Origin: JAJFUI01 sp039698035
GTDB taxonomy: Bacteria; Planctomycetota; Planctomycetia; Pirellulales; Thermoguttaceae
Direction: 5' to 3'
NCBI GenBank assembly: GCA_039698035.1
Contig: JBDKSW010000004.1
Location: 124,001-188,000 of the forward strand
DNA: 64,000 bases
Shown: in pieces, positions 55,571 through 64,000 of the stretch
How the letters are laid out: each line of letters starts with the position of its first letter
How positions within the stretch are numbered: position 1 is the stretch's first letter
The notes under the pieces: model-generated
Seen by the model: only the letters and a program-made list of their open reading frames with translations
The model's database searches: none
What the model was told of the DNA's origin: nothing
Position numbers and translations under genes: made by a program

Positions 55571-57652
55571 ATGCGTTGCCGTCGGACATCGCTCGTTCTT
55601 TCGTTCGTTATCATCAGTCTGATTCTTCCGGCGATCGCGGCGCAGGGCGACGAAGGAATGTGGCTCTTCAATCAGCCTCCGCGCAAGCAGCTCAAGGAAC
55701 AATACAACTTCGCCCTGACGGACGCTTGGCTGACCCACTTGCGGCTATCAGCCGTCCGCTTCAACAACGGCGGCTCCGGCTCGTTCGTCTCGGCCGATGG
55801 CCTGGTGATGACCAACCATCATATTGGCCGAGGCACGCTGCACGATCTGAGCACGAAGGATCGCGACCTGCTGAAGATGGGCTACCACGCTCCGACGCGA
55901 GCCGACGAGTTGAAGAGCCCCAACCTGGAGCTCAACGTTCTTGTAGGCATCGAGGATGTGACCGAACGGGTCAACAAAGCGGTCAAATCGGCCGACCCGA
56001 CGAAGGCCGAGCAGGAACGCCGCGCGGAAATCACCAAGATCGAAGACGAATCGAACAAGAAGACTGGATTGCGCAGCGATGTCGTCACGCTCTATCGCGG
56101 CGGCCTCTATCACCTCTATCGCTACAAGAAGTACACGGACGTGCGGCTGGTTTTTGCTCCCGAGGACGACATTGCGGCCTTCGGCGGCGACCCCGACAAC
56201 TTCGAGTACCCGCGTTTTGATCTCGACATGTGCTTCTTCCGCGTTTACGAGAACGACAAGCCGGTCCACGTTGAGAATTACCTGAAGTGGAACCCCGCCT
56301 CGTTGAAGGAGGGCGATCTGGTCTTCGTGGCCGGCCACCCAGGTCACACCGAGCGTCTGTTTACCGTCCACCACTTGGAGTTCCTCCGCGACGTGCAAAT
56401 GCCGGCGACGCTCGATTACTTGCGGCGTCAAGACGTAGTCGCCTTGACGTTCGGCGGCCGAAGCGCCGAAAACGCACGCCGGGCGCAATCCATTTTGCTG
56501 CGGGTGCAAAACTCGATGAAAGCCCGCCTGGGCGGCTTGGCCGGCCTGCAAGATCCGGCCGTGATGGCCATCAAGCGCGCGGAGGAAGAAGCCCTTCGCA
56601 AAGCTGCCGCGAAACAGCCGAAGTTGGCCGCCGATTTCGACGCCGCCATGGCGTGCATTGACAAGTCCCTGGCCGCATTGAAGAACCTTCGCGTCGAACA
56701 CAGCCTGCTCGAGCAGGGCCAAGCCTTCCGAAGCACGACTTTTGGCATCGCGCGAACGCTGGTTCGCGCCGCTGCCGAAAAGGCCAAGCCAAGCCACGAC
56801 CGATTCCGCGAGTTCCGCGACTCAAACCTGGAATCACTGGAACAGGGCCTGTTCTCGAAGGCGCCGATCTACGCCGATCTCGAGACGGCCACGCTGAGCG
56901 ACTCGCTGAGCATGTTCATGGAACTGCGCGGCTACAACGACCCGGTGGTTCGCAAGGTGATGGACGGCAAGGCGCCGGCCGATCGCGCAACCGAACTGAT
57001 TCGCGGCACCAAGCTCGCCGACGTCGCCGTGCGCCGCCAGTTGTACGAAGGCGGCCAAAAAGCCATTGACGCCTCACAGGATCCGATGATCGTTCTGGCC
57101 CGACTGGTCGACAAGCCGTCCCGCGACGTGCGAACCGCCTACGAGCAGCAGGTCGGTGAACCGCAGAACGTCGGCTACAGCAAACTGGCCAACATTCGCT
57201 TCGCCCTGTTCGGCAAGGAGATCTATCCGGACGCCACCTTCACCTTGCGGCTTGCCTACGGCACGGTCGCCCGGTCCATCGAGGCTGGCCAACCCGCCCC
57301 CGCGTGGACCACGATTGGCGGTCTGTACGATCGCGCCAAGGAACACAATTTCGCCGAACCATTCTCCCTGCCCAAGAGTTGGGTTGACCACCAGGCCGAT
57401 CTGGACATGAACACGCCGATGAACTTCGTTGCAACCAACGACATCATCGGCGGCAACTCGGGCAGCCCGATCGTCAACCGGGACGGCGAGGTCGTCGGCC
57501 TGATCTTCGACGGCGATCTGGTCTCGCTGGTCTGGGACTACGTGTACACGCCCGAAGGCCGCGCGATCAGCGTGCATGGCAGCGCGATTCTCGAATCGTT
57601 GCGAAAAGTTTACGACGCCGGCGAATTGGCTGACGAACTGATGGGCAAATAG
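55571..57652 (+). CDS. S46-family dipeptidyl peptidase (DPP7-like)
   Basis: 693 residues. A signal peptide (residues 1 to about 24) leads to an S46 serine peptidase, an exported exopeptidase that removes dipeptides from N-termini. The catalytic histidine lies in VMTNHHIGRG near residue 84, the aspartate in EYPRFDLDMCFFRV near 216, and the serine in GGNSGSPIVNRDGEVVG near residue 630. The later FDGD has Gly where Asp/Glu-specific DPP11 enzymes carry Arg, so a DPP7-like preference for uncharged residues is inferred. It is upstream of an RNase gene, separated by only 9 nt, but no functional link is evident. Confidence 0.93.
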   Translation: MRCRRTSLVLSFVIISLILPAIAAQGDEGMWLFNQPPRKQLKEQYNFALTDAWLTHLRLSAVRFNNGGSGSFVSADGLVMTNHHIGRGTLHDLSTKDRDLLKMGYHAPTRADELKSPNLELNVLVGIEDVTERVNKAVKSADPTKAEQERRAEITKIEDESNKKTGLRSDVVTLYRGGLYHLYRYKKYTDVRLVFAPEDDIAAFGGDPDNFEYPRFDLDMCFFRVYENDKPVHVENYLKWNPASLKEGDLVFVAGHPGHTERLFTVHHLEFLRDVQMPATLDYLRRQDVVALTFGGRSAENARRAQSILLRVQNSMKARLGGLAGLQDPAVMAIKRAEEEALRKAAAKQPKLAADFDAAMACIDKSLAALKNLRVEHSLLEQGQAFRSTTFGIARTLVRAAAEKAKPSHDRFREFRDSNLESLEQGLFSKAPIYADLETATLSDSLSMFMELRGYNDPVVRKVMDGKAPADRATELIRGTKLADVAVRRQLYEGGQKAIDASQDPMIVLARLVDKPSRDVRTAYEQQVGEPQNVGYSKLANIRFALFGKEIYPDATFTLRLAYGTVARSIEAGQPAPAWTTIGGLYDRAKEHNFAEPFSLPKSWVDHQADLDMNTPMNFVATNDIIGGNSGSPIVNRDGEVVGLIFDGDLVSLVWDYVYTPEGRAISVHGSAILESLRKVYDAGELADELMGK

Positions 57653-57661
57653 GAACGCACC

Positions 57662-59065
57662 GTGAAGCTGCAATTCCTGGGCGGGGCGCGGCAGGTTACC
57701 GGGTCGCAATATTACGTCGAAGCCGACGGCGTCCGGTTGCTCGTCGATTGCGGAATGCACCAGGAGCGGGCGCACCTGGGCCGAAACTGGGAAAAGAGCC
57801 CGCTCCGGCTGCGCGATCTGGACGCCATCCTCCTGACGCACGCGCACGTGGATCACTGCGGGCTGGCGCCCAAGCTGGTGCGCGAGGGTTATCGCGGACC
57901 GATCATTGCCACGTCCGCGTCGGCCGATTTGGCTGCCCTGGTGCTGCGCGACGCCGCCGAGATTCAGGCCGAGGACGCGGCGTTCAAGCAAAAGCGTCAC
58001 CGCAAGGAGGGCCGTGACCAACCGCCGGTCAAGCCGCTCTACACGCTTGGCGATGTCGAGCGCACGGTGCCCCGCTTGCAGGCCGCGCCCTACAACCGCC
58101 CGGTCCATCTCAACAACCACGTTGAAGCGCGATTCCACGACGCCGGCCACATCCTTGGCTCAGCCATCATCGAACTGCGCGTCACGAACCAAGGCAGCCC
58201 GACCCGCGTCGTGTTCACTGGCGACCTTGGACAGTGGAATCGCCCCATCGTCCGCAACCCGGCGATCATGACCGAGGCCGACTACATCGTCATGGAGTCA
58301 ACCTACGGCGACCGGCGGCACGAAAGTCATGACACGGTCGAGTCCCAGTTGACGCAGGTGATTGCCGAAACGGTGGGGCGCGGCGGAAAGATCATCGTTC
58401 CCATTTTTGCGATCGAGCGGGCGCAAGAACTGCTTTATTATCTCGGCCGGCTGCTCGAAGCCAAACGAATTCCCGAGACGCCCGTCTTTCTCGACAGTCC
58501 GATGGCCGCACAGGTGAACGACATCTTCGGCCGACATCGCGAATGTTTCGACGCCGAAGCGACGGAAATGCTCGCCGCGCACGGCTCGCTGCTGAAGTTC
58601 CCGTCGCTCCACGTGCTGAAGACGGTGCATGAGTCCATGGCGCTGAACTCGCATGTGGGTCCGGCGGTCATCATGGCCACGTCGGGCATGTGCACGGCCG
58701 GCCGCATCAAGCACCACTTGGCTCACCACATCGGCGACCCGGCCAGCACGATCCTCTTCGTTGGTTATCAGGCTGCGGGCACCTTGGGCCGGCAAATCCT
58801 CGACGGCAACCAGGAGGTCCGCATCCACGGCGTTTCGCGGTTGGTGCGGGCCGACATTCGGCAGATTCAAGGCATCTCCGGCCATGCCGACCATGACGGC
58901 CTCCTGCAGTGGCTCAGTCATTTTCAGAAGCCGCCGCGGCGGCTTTTCGTCACCCACGGCGAAGCCCAAGCGTCGCTGGCCTTTGCCGAGGATGTGCGAC
59001 GCCAGATGGGATGGAACGTGACCGTGCCGGATTACCGCGAAAGCGTGCGGCTGGACGCCGAATAA
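57662..59065 (+). CDS. Beta-CASP metallo-beta-lactamase RNase (CPSF-like)
   Basis: 467 residues. The MBL signature HAHVDH is at residues 60-65, and further metal ligands lie in FHDAGHILGSAIIEL and VVFTGDLGQW. The beta-CASP inserted domain and the C-terminal motif set (SGMCTAGRIKHHL, GISGHADHDGL, FVTHGE) identify an RNA-processing nuclease related to CPSF73/archaeal aCPSF. Members act as endo- or 5'-exonucleases in RNA maturation or decay. Start is GTG at 57662, 9 nt after the S46 peptidase stop codon. Confidence 0.95.
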   Translation: MKLQFLGGARQVTGSQYYVEADGVRLLVDCGMHQERAHLGRNWEKSPLRLRDLDAILLTHAHVDHCGLAPKLVREGYRGPIIATSASADLAALVLRDAAEIQAEDAAFKQKRHRKEGRDQPPVKPLYTLGDVERTVPRLQAAPYNRPVHLNNHVEARFHDAGHILGSAIIELRVTNQGSPTRVVFTGDLGQWNRPIVRNPAIMTEADYIVMESTYGDRRHESHDTVESQLTQVIAETVGRGGKIIVPIFAIERAQELLYYLGRLLEAKRIPETPVFLDSPMAAQVNDIFGRHRECFDAEATEMLAAHGSLLKFPSLHVLKTVHESMALNSHVGPAVIMATSGMCTAGRIKHHLAHHIGDPASTILFVGYQAAGTLGRQILDGNQEVRIHGVSRLVRADIRQIQGISGHADHDGLLQWLSHFQKPPRRLFVTHGEAQASLAFAEDVRRQMGWNVTVPDYRESVRLDAE

Positions 59066-59091
59066 GGGCGCGGCAAGCGTCGCGGATCGAC

Positions 59092-59877
59092 CTACTCCCA
59101 GGCCAACGTCACGGGCGTGCCCCGTTGGATGCCCAACTGGTGCGCCGCGTTCTCACCAACCAACGCCAATTCGAGCCGACCGTTCGATCCGACGATCGCC
59201 ACCAACGTCCCGTTGGGCTGCTCGGCGTAGGTCTGATAGATACCCCATGTCTCGTAGATGTTGCACACAACGCACACGCGACGATCGGTCGGGCGCCCCG
59301 CCAGCAGGTCGCTCGTGATGTTGGTGATGAGATTTCCAAACGAGTCGATCTCGATGACCAAGCCGTCAATCCGGGACGGAGTCGATCGGGCGTCGGGCCA
59401 ATCGATCGATGTCAACCGCTTCAACGGCGGGCCAAGTCGATCGGGGTCCAGCCCCATCGCCAGCCGCGCCGCAACCGGCGCCATGATGTCGCGACCGTGA
59501 AACGTGTTCGACACTTTTGGCAGCCAAAGCGAGGCATCTTCGAGCCGCACCAGCTTCGAGGGCTGGGTCCTCGCCGCCAGCCGGCCGAGCAATCCGTTGT
59601 CCGGCGCAATGAATTGCTGCTGACCCATCCGGGCGTAAAGAATCGCCCGAGCCATTCCGACCCCCGGATCGACGACGGCGACATGGATCGTATCGGCGGG
59701 AAACCACTCGGCTGCCTCATCCAAGAAGATGGCCGCCCGCCGAATGTCTTGCGGTGGAATGTCGTGGCAAAGATCGACGATCGTCGCGGCGGGGCAGATC
59801 GAGAGAATCACCCCTTTCATCGCGGCCACATAGGAACTGCCGGAACCGAAGTCGGTGGTCAGCGTGATGATTGCCAT
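59092..59877 (-). CDS. SAM hydroxide adenosyltransferase (DUF62 family)
   Basis: 261 residues of the family that hydrolyses S-adenosylmethionine to adenosine and methionine with activated water. The N-terminal TLTTDFGSGSSYVAAMKGVI and AVVDPGVGMAR, plus the nucleotide segment FIAPDNGLLGRLAAR, NTFHGRDIMAPVAA and DSFGNLITNIT, match. The family includes fluorinases and chlorinases, but those carry extra specificity loops that I do not see; the common hydroxide enzyme is the default. ATG 59877 is 5 nt after the gatB stop codon on the same strand, so it is likely co-transcribed with gatA-gatB. Confidence 0.9.
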   Translation of the reverse strand: MAIITLTTDFGSGSSYVAAMKGVILSICPAATIVDLCHDIPPQDIRRAAIFLDEAAEWFPADTIHVAVVDPGVGMARAILYARMGQQQFIAPDNGLLGRLAARTQPSKLVRLEDASLWLPKVSNTFHGRDIMAPVAARLAMGLDPDRLGPPLKRLTSIDWPDARSTPSRIDGLVIEIDSFGNLITNITSDLLAGRPTDRRVCVVCNIYETWGIYQTYAEQPNGTLVAIVGSNGRLELALVGENAAHQLGIQRGTPVTLAWE

Positions 59878-59882
59878 TCCAG

Positions 59883-61358
59883 TCACCCCTCGCTCCCCTG
59901 CATCATCTGTAAGCATAGCTCACGCACACGGTTTGGATCGACGTTCGGGTTCTTGGCCTTAGCCTGCCCGATCAACGCACCGAGGCCCTTCAGCTTGCCG
60001 GCCCGAACCTCGGCAACAATCTTCGGATTGGCTGCGACGATTCCGCGGCACAATTCGGCCAGTTCCGCATCGCCCACCTCCGCGATGCCCAGGGCGTCCA
60101 TCGCTTCGGCCAACGACTTGCCCGAAGCCAGCATCTCTTCAAGCACCTCGCGGGCACGGCCTGTTGAAAGCTGGCCGCCGCGAACCTTGCCGATCAACTC
60201 GGCCAGCGTCTTGGGATCGATAGGATACCGGCCGATCTCGGCACGCTGCTCGCCAAGCCAACGAAGCACATCCTGCTGGAGCCAATTGCTGGCCGCCTTG
60301 CCGTCGCCGCAGGCGTCGGCGGTCGCGATGAAGTAATCGACCAAGGCCCGCCCCTGGCTCACCAAGACATCGCTGTCGTAGGCCGAGATGCCGTAGCTGC
60401 GTTCGAGCCGCGTTCGCAGCGCGGCCGGCAGTTCGCCCAGCGACGCGTGAATCCGCTCGATCTCTTCGCCTGATACGGTCGCCGGCGGCAGATCGGGATC
60501 GGGAAAGTAGCGATAATCGCTCGACTCTTCCTTCGATCGCTGCAATCGCGTGGTCTGCGTGGTCTCGTCCCAGCCGCGAGTTGACTTCGGCGACTCGCCA
60601 AAGCGCCGGTCGGCCGTTTGCCACTCCTGCCACTGCCGTCGCGCTTCGTACGTCAGCGCTCGCTCGACGGCCCTGAAGCTGTTCATGTTCTTCACTTCGA
60701 CAATTGGCGTGGCGACGAGGCCGTGCAAAGCGTCGATGTGCAGGTTGATGTTGGCATCCACCCGAAGGCTTCCTTCTTGCATGTTGCAGTCGGAGACGCC
60801 CAAATAACCAAGAAGCAGCTTCAACTCGGCCAGATAGGCCTTGGCCTCCTCGGGCGAGCGAATGTCCGGCTGACTGACGATTTCCAGCAACGGCGTGCCT
60901 GCCCGGTTCAAATCAATCCGGCTGTCGGCCGCTCCGCCGCAAGCTTCCCGTGGCGCGGCCTCGTCGTGCATGCTTTTGCCAGCGTCCTCTTCCAGATGCA
61001 CACGAAGGATTCCGATGCGTTTTGAACCGATTTCCAGCCACCCGTCGCGCCCCAGCGGCAGATCGTACTGACTGATTTGATACCCTTTGGGCAGGTCAGG
61101 ATAATAGTAGTTCTTGCGATCCCACTTGGTCAACGGCGCGATTTGGCAATTCAGCGCGGCGGCCGCCTTCAGGGCCAGCCCGAACGCCTTGCGGTTGATG
61201 ACGGGCAACGTGCCGGGCATGCCAATGCACACGGGACACGTTTGCGTATTTGGCGGCTCTCCGAACTTCGTCCCGCAGCCGCAGAACATCTTGCTCTGGG
61301 TGAGCAACTGCACGTGGACTTCCAGGCCGATGATGATCGTGTAGGGCGTGTCAGTCAT
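59883..61358 (-). CDS. gatB: Asp-tRNA(Asn)/Glu-tRNA(Gln) amidotransferase subunit B
   Basis: 491 residues. It is the tRNA-binding, kinase-bearing subunit that activates misacylated tRNA for amidation. The opening IIIGLEVHVQLLTQSKMFCG and the zinc ligands in CGCGTKFGEPPNTQTCPVC are standard, as are YYYPDLPKGYQISQYDLPL, HLEEDAGKSMH and DLNRAGTPLLEIVS. The C-terminal tail has the YqeY-like helical domain. ATG 61358 is used because the family begins there; the extra upstream open frame is unconserved. gatA precedes it by 37 nt on the minus strand. Confidence 0.97.
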   Translation of the reverse strand: MTDTPYTIIIGLEVHVQLLTQSKMFCGCGTKFGEPPNTQTCPVCIGMPGTLPVINRKAFGLALKAAAALNCQIAPLTKWDRKNYYYPDLPKGYQISQYDLPLGRDGWLEIGSKRIGILRVHLEEDAGKSMHDEAAPREACGGAADSRIDLNRAGTPLLEIVSQPDIRSPEEAKAYLAELKLLLGYLGVSDCNMQEGSLRVDANINLHIDALHGLVATPIVEVKNMNSFRAVERALTYEARRQWQEWQTADRRFGESPKSTRGWDETTQTTRLQRSKEESSDYRYFPDPDLPPATVSGEEIERIHASLGELPAALRTRLERSYGISAYDSDVLVSQGRALVDYFIATADACGDGKAASNWLQQDVLRWLGEQRAEIGRYPIDPKTLAELIGKVRGGQLSTGRAREVLEEMLASGKSLAEAMDALGIAEVGDAELAELCRGIVAANPKIVAEVRAGKLKGLGALIGQAKAKNPNVDPNRVRELCLQMMQGSEG

Positions 61359-61395
61359 TCTGGAGATCGCCGATCTGCCGTCTTGCTCTGTCGTG

Positions 61396-62895
61396 TTAGG
61401 CCAGCGTCGGCTCTTTCGTGTGCCAATCTGTGGCTTGCTGAAACATGTGTGCCGCCCGAAGCAGCCGCTCTTCGCCAAACGGCGGCGATTGCAGGTGCGC
61501 ACCAATCGGCAGGCCCGTGGAACTGAGCCCGCAAGGGATCGACATGGCGGCTATGCCGGCCAGATTCGCATTGACCGTGTAGAGGTCGAACAGGTACATG
61601 GCCAGCGGGTCGTCGATTCGCTCGCCCAGCTTAAAAGCCGGTGTGGGCGTGACGGGCCCGACGATCAAATCGACCTGCTCGAACGCCCGATCGAAATCTT
61701 GCCGGATGAGCCGCCGCACCTGGAGCGCCTTCTTGTAGTAGGCGTCGCGGTAGCCGGCGCTCAGGGAGTACGTGCCCAACATGATCCGACGCTTCACCTC
61801 GGCCCCAAGCCCTTCCGAACGACTTTGGCAATACATCCGCATCAGCGCACTGTCCGCCCCGTGCGGCCACTCTCCCATGGAAATCGCGGGGCCCGCGTCG
61901 CCAGTCCGATAACCAAAATGCACGCCGTCGTATCGGGCCAAATTGCTCGAAGCCTCGCACGGGGCAAGGATGTAATAGGCCGCCACCGCGTATTTGCCGT
62001 GCGGCAACGAGAGTTCGACGACCTTCGCTCCGAGCGACTCGTAGACGCGGATCGCCTCTCGAACCGCCGCCTCGACCTGGCCGTCCAAGCCTTCGCCAAA
62101 GTGCTCTCGCACGACGCCCAATCGCAAGCCCTTCAGCGACTCGCCCAGCGTCTTGGTGTAGGGCGGCGTGGGCGTGTCCACCGACGTGGAATCCCGCGGG
62201 TCGTGGCCGGCCAACACTTCCAGCAGCGCGGCGCAATCCTCGGCCAACTGGCCCATCGGTCCGATCTGATCGAGGCTGCTTGCGAACGCCACCAGGCCGA
62301 AGCGGCTGACACGCCCGTAGGTCGGCTTCATGCCCGTGATGCCACAGAGTGCGGCCGGCGAACGAATCGACCCCCCCGTGTCGCTGCCGATGGCGAGCGG
62401 AACCATTCGGGCCGAGACGGCGGCCGCCGAACCGCCGCTGCTTCCGCCAGGCACCCGCGAAACGTCCCACGGATTGCGGGCTGGAAAGAAGGCCGAGTTT
62501 TCGTTCGACCCGCCCATGGCGAACTCGTCCATGTTGGTGCGGCCAATCAACACGGCGTCGGCCGCCCTGAGCTTCGCCACCACGGTCGCGTCATAGGGCG
62601 GACGAAAGTTCTCTAACATACGCGAGCCGCAAGTGGTCGGCACCCCCTGCTCGCAGACGACGTCCTTCAGCGCCACGGGCAGCCCGGCCAGCCGTCCGAG
62701 CGATTGGCCCGCCTTGCGACGGCGGTCAATGGCTTCGGCCTGGGCCAAGGCGCCCGACGCATCAACCCGCAAGAAGGCCCCCACCGTGGCGTCGTGCCGC
62801 TGGATGCGGTCGAGACAGGCCTGGGTGATCTCCAACGAACGGATCTCGCCGGCCGCGAGTCGCCTGAGCAGTTGACTGGCCCCAAGATGAATCAT
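61396..62895 (-). CDS. gatA: Asp-tRNA(Asn)/Glu-tRNA(Gln) amidotransferase subunit A
   Basis: 499 residues. It is the amidase that releases ammonia from glutamine for tRNA-dependent amidation. The Ser-cis-Ser-Lys triad is Lys77 (PVALKDV), Ser152 (GGSSGGSA) and Ser176 (DTGGSIR); the spacings of 75 and 24 residues agree with characterised GatA. The segments IGRTNMDEFAMGGSNENSAF and SLDQIGPMGQLAEDCAALLE are intact. ATG 62895 is preferred over upstream codons because the family start MIHLGASQLLRRL follows. gatC is not adjacent and must be elsewhere. Confidence 0.97.
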   Translation of the reverse strand: MIHLGASQLLRRLAAGEIRSLEITQACLDRIQRHDATVGAFLRVDASGALAQAEAIDRRRKAGQSLGRLAGLPVALKDVVCEQGVPTTCGSRMLENFRPPYDATVVAKLRAADAVLIGRTNMDEFAMGGSNENSAFFPARNPWDVSRVPGGSSGGSAAAVSARMVPLAIGSDTGGSIRSPAALCGITGMKPTYGRVSRFGLVAFASSLDQIGPMGQLAEDCAALLEVLAGHDPRDSTSVDTPTPPYTKTLGESLKGLRLGVVREHFGEGLDGQVEAAVREAIRVYESLGAKVVELSLPHGKYAVAAYYILAPCEASSNLARYDGVHFGYRTGDAGPAISMGEWPHGADSALMRMYCQSRSEGLGAEVKRRIMLGTYSLSAGYRDAYYKKALQVRRLIRQDFDRAFEQVDLIVGPVTPTPAFKLGERIDDPLAMYLFDLYTVNANLAGIAAMSIPCGLSSTGLPIGAHLQSPPFGEERLLRAAHMFQQATDWHTKEPTLA

Positions 62896-63053
62896 GATGC
62901 TGCCGCCCGCATTTTCTCGCCCGTTGTTTTCGGCCAGCATATCCCGAACCGGCCCTTCCGGCAACCGGGCCTCGCTTGCCGCCGCCCGCGTTGCGGCCTA
63001 TCCTTTCAGTGGTTTTTGAAACGGCCATCCCTCGACTGAAAAGGCGCACGGCC

Positions 63054-63857
63054 ATGAAAGAATCCTATCGTCTGCCCGTTGGCGACAAGGTCCGGCTCAA
63101 GGATTTCAACGCCAGCGACACGGGCGGCATCAAGAACAAGAAGGCTGTGCGCGATGAGCTGGCCGAGAACTTGGCCATACTCGACGACCTCGGCTATCGC
63201 CTTTACGCCGAAAATCGCCGCTCGCTGTTGCTTGTCCTGCAAGGCATGGACACGGCCGGCAAGGACGGAGCCATTCGGAACGTGACGCAGGGCTTCAATC
63301 CACAAAGCTGCCGCGTGACTTCGTTCAAGCAGCCCGGCGTCCAGGAGCTGGCCCACGATTTCCTTTGGCGAATCAACTTGGCCGTGCCACCCAAGGGTTG
63401 CGTCGGCATTTTCAATCGCTCGCACTACGAGGATGTGCTCGTCGTGCGCGTTCACAACCTGGTGCCGAAGGCCGAATGGGAAGCTCGGTACGAGCGGATC
63501 AACACATTTGAAAAACTGCTGACCGACGGCGGCGTCACCATCGTCAAGGTCTTCTTGCACATCAGCCGCAAGGAGCAGAAACGCCGCCTGCAGGCTCGCC
63601 TCGACAATCCCGACAAACGCTGGAAGTTCAGTCAGGCCGACCTCGCCGAGCGACGCTATTGGGACGACTATCAAAGGGCGTACGAAACGGCCCTGACCCG
63701 CTGCAACACCAACGACGCCCCGTGGCACTTGGTGCCGGCGAATCACAAGTGGTATCGCAACTTGGTCATCAGCCGCATCCTGCGAGCGACGCTCGAACGC
63801 ATGGCCCCCAAGTTTCCGCCGCCCGAAAAGGGCCTCGACGGAATCGTCGTCAAGTGA
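63054..63857 (+). CDS. ppk2: Polyphosphate kinase 2 family protein
   Basis: 267 residues of the PPK2 family, which transfers phosphate between polyphosphate and nucleotides. Walker A is GMDTAGKDG (64-72). The lid and catalytic blocks FNRSHYEDVLVVRVHN, FLHISRKEQKRRLQ and DAPWHLVPANHKWYRNL are present. The single-domain length fits class I or III enzymes, which phosphorylate NDP or NMP; the class cannot be settled from sequence reading. ATG 63054 is chosen because the family begins there. It is divergent from gatA, with 158 bp between the two starts. Confidence 0.93.
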   Translation: MKESYRLPVGDKVRLKDFNASDTGGIKNKKAVRDELAENLAILDDLGYRLYAENRRSLLLVLQGMDTAGKDGAIRNVTQGFNPQSCRVTSFKQPGVQELAHDFLWRINLAVPPKGCVGIFNRSHYEDVLVVRVHNLVPKAEWEARYERINTFEKLLTDGGVTIVKVFLHISRKEQKRRLQARLDNPDKRWKFSQADLAERRYWDDYQRAYETALTRCNTNDAPWHLVPANHKWYRNLVISRILRATLERMAPKFPPPEKGLDGIVVK

Positions 63858-63877
63858 CCAGGCGGCAGCCAGGATTT

Positions 63878-64000
63878 CTAACCACAACCGCTGCCTGAAG
63901 GACCGCTCGGCAAGAAGACGGTCAGGGTTATCCCCTGGCCAGGCTGGCTTGCGACCTCGATCCGGCCGCCGTGATTGGTGACAATCCGCCAGGCCTTCGA
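63878..64000 (-). CDS. C-terminal 40 residues of a histidine kinase, truncated by the window edge
   Basis: Read on the minus strand from the window edge, the frame is open for 40 codons to a TAG at 63880-63878. The piece contains AWRIVTNHGGRIEVASQPGQ followed by GITLTVFLP, the end of the HATPase domain of two-component kinases (the usual form is VxxHGGRIxVxSxPGxG). The rest lies beyond the window. It is convergent with ppk2 and ends 20 nt from it. Confidence 0.85.
   Translation of the reverse strand, partial: SKAWRIVTNHGGRIEVASQPGQGITLTVFLPSGPSGSGCG

Noticed and set aside
59092..59877. A SAM-dependent fluorinase or chlorinase
   Set aside because: The halogenase-specific loops are not visible and the widespread SAM hydroxide adenosyltransferase has the same core motifs.

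Overview
The window looks like the chromosome of a planctomycete, probably of the Pirellulales type. The evidence is high GC, a DUF1559 protein with a prepilin-like N-terminus and a C-terminal H-x-DG motif, a PEP-CTERM protein, a lipoprotein TolC homologue with a long Pro/Ser/Thr tail, a Gld-like ABC cassette with a DUF4340 partner, a YdjY-type lipoprotein, and an S46 peptidase. I saw no rRNA, tRNA, IS element, phage gene or CRISPR array. It reads as ordinary chromosomal backbone with several compact operons.

Layout. 1-10.3 kb: the 3' end of an unknown protein, a clear terminator, a TolC-like lipoprotein that overlaps a WYL regulator by 74 nt, an HTH-EIIA fusion, a degenerate double-receiver protein, a YdjY/DUF4019 lipoprotein, a CCA-adding-type enzyme, a small coiled coil and an SGNH hydrolase. 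10.4-24 kb: an energy module. A second HTH-EIIA fusion leads six tightly packed genes for a membrane complex resembling hydrogenase-4 and complex I. Its large subunit lacks the N-terminal nickel-ligand cysteines, so it fits the energy-converting hydrogenase-related (Ehr) type. Pyruvate:ferredoxin oxidoreductase and a dihydroorotate dehydrogenase-like protein follow. 24-29 kb: divergent secreted glycoside hydrolase-like genes. 29-32.7 kb: cell-envelope genes (uppS, a PEP-CTERM protein, murB and an FtsQ-like protein). 32.7-37.4 kb: the histidine degradation operon hutI-hutU-hutH on the minus strand. 37.6-43.6 kb: a small unknown protein, a histidine kinase / NtrC-type regulator pair, and a divergent secreted alpha/alpha-toroid protein followed by a DUF1559 protein. 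43.6-54 kb: two ABC systems, one LolD/FtsX-like and one Gld-like. 54-64 kb: a UDP-sugar pyrophosphorylase, an S46 peptidase, a beta-CASP RNase, gatA-gatB with a SAM hydroxide adenosyltransferase, PPK2, and the last 40 codons of a histidine kinase.

The most notable reading is the region between the two-component pair and the toroid gene (40987-41208). It holds two perfect copies of TGTCGA-N5-TCGACA exactly 21 bp apart, a sigma-54 -24/-12 element with the correct GG-N10-GC spacing, and a leftward sigma-70-type promoter for the kinase. The regulator encoded there is a GAFTGA-containing sigma-54 activator, so a complete regulatory circuit can be proposed from sequence alone. The second point of interest is the Ehr-like complex. 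It has lost hydrogenase ligands, shares an operon with a DNA-binding EIIA protein, and lies beside PFOR, which suggests ferredoxin-linked ion pumping sensed through a PTS-type signal.
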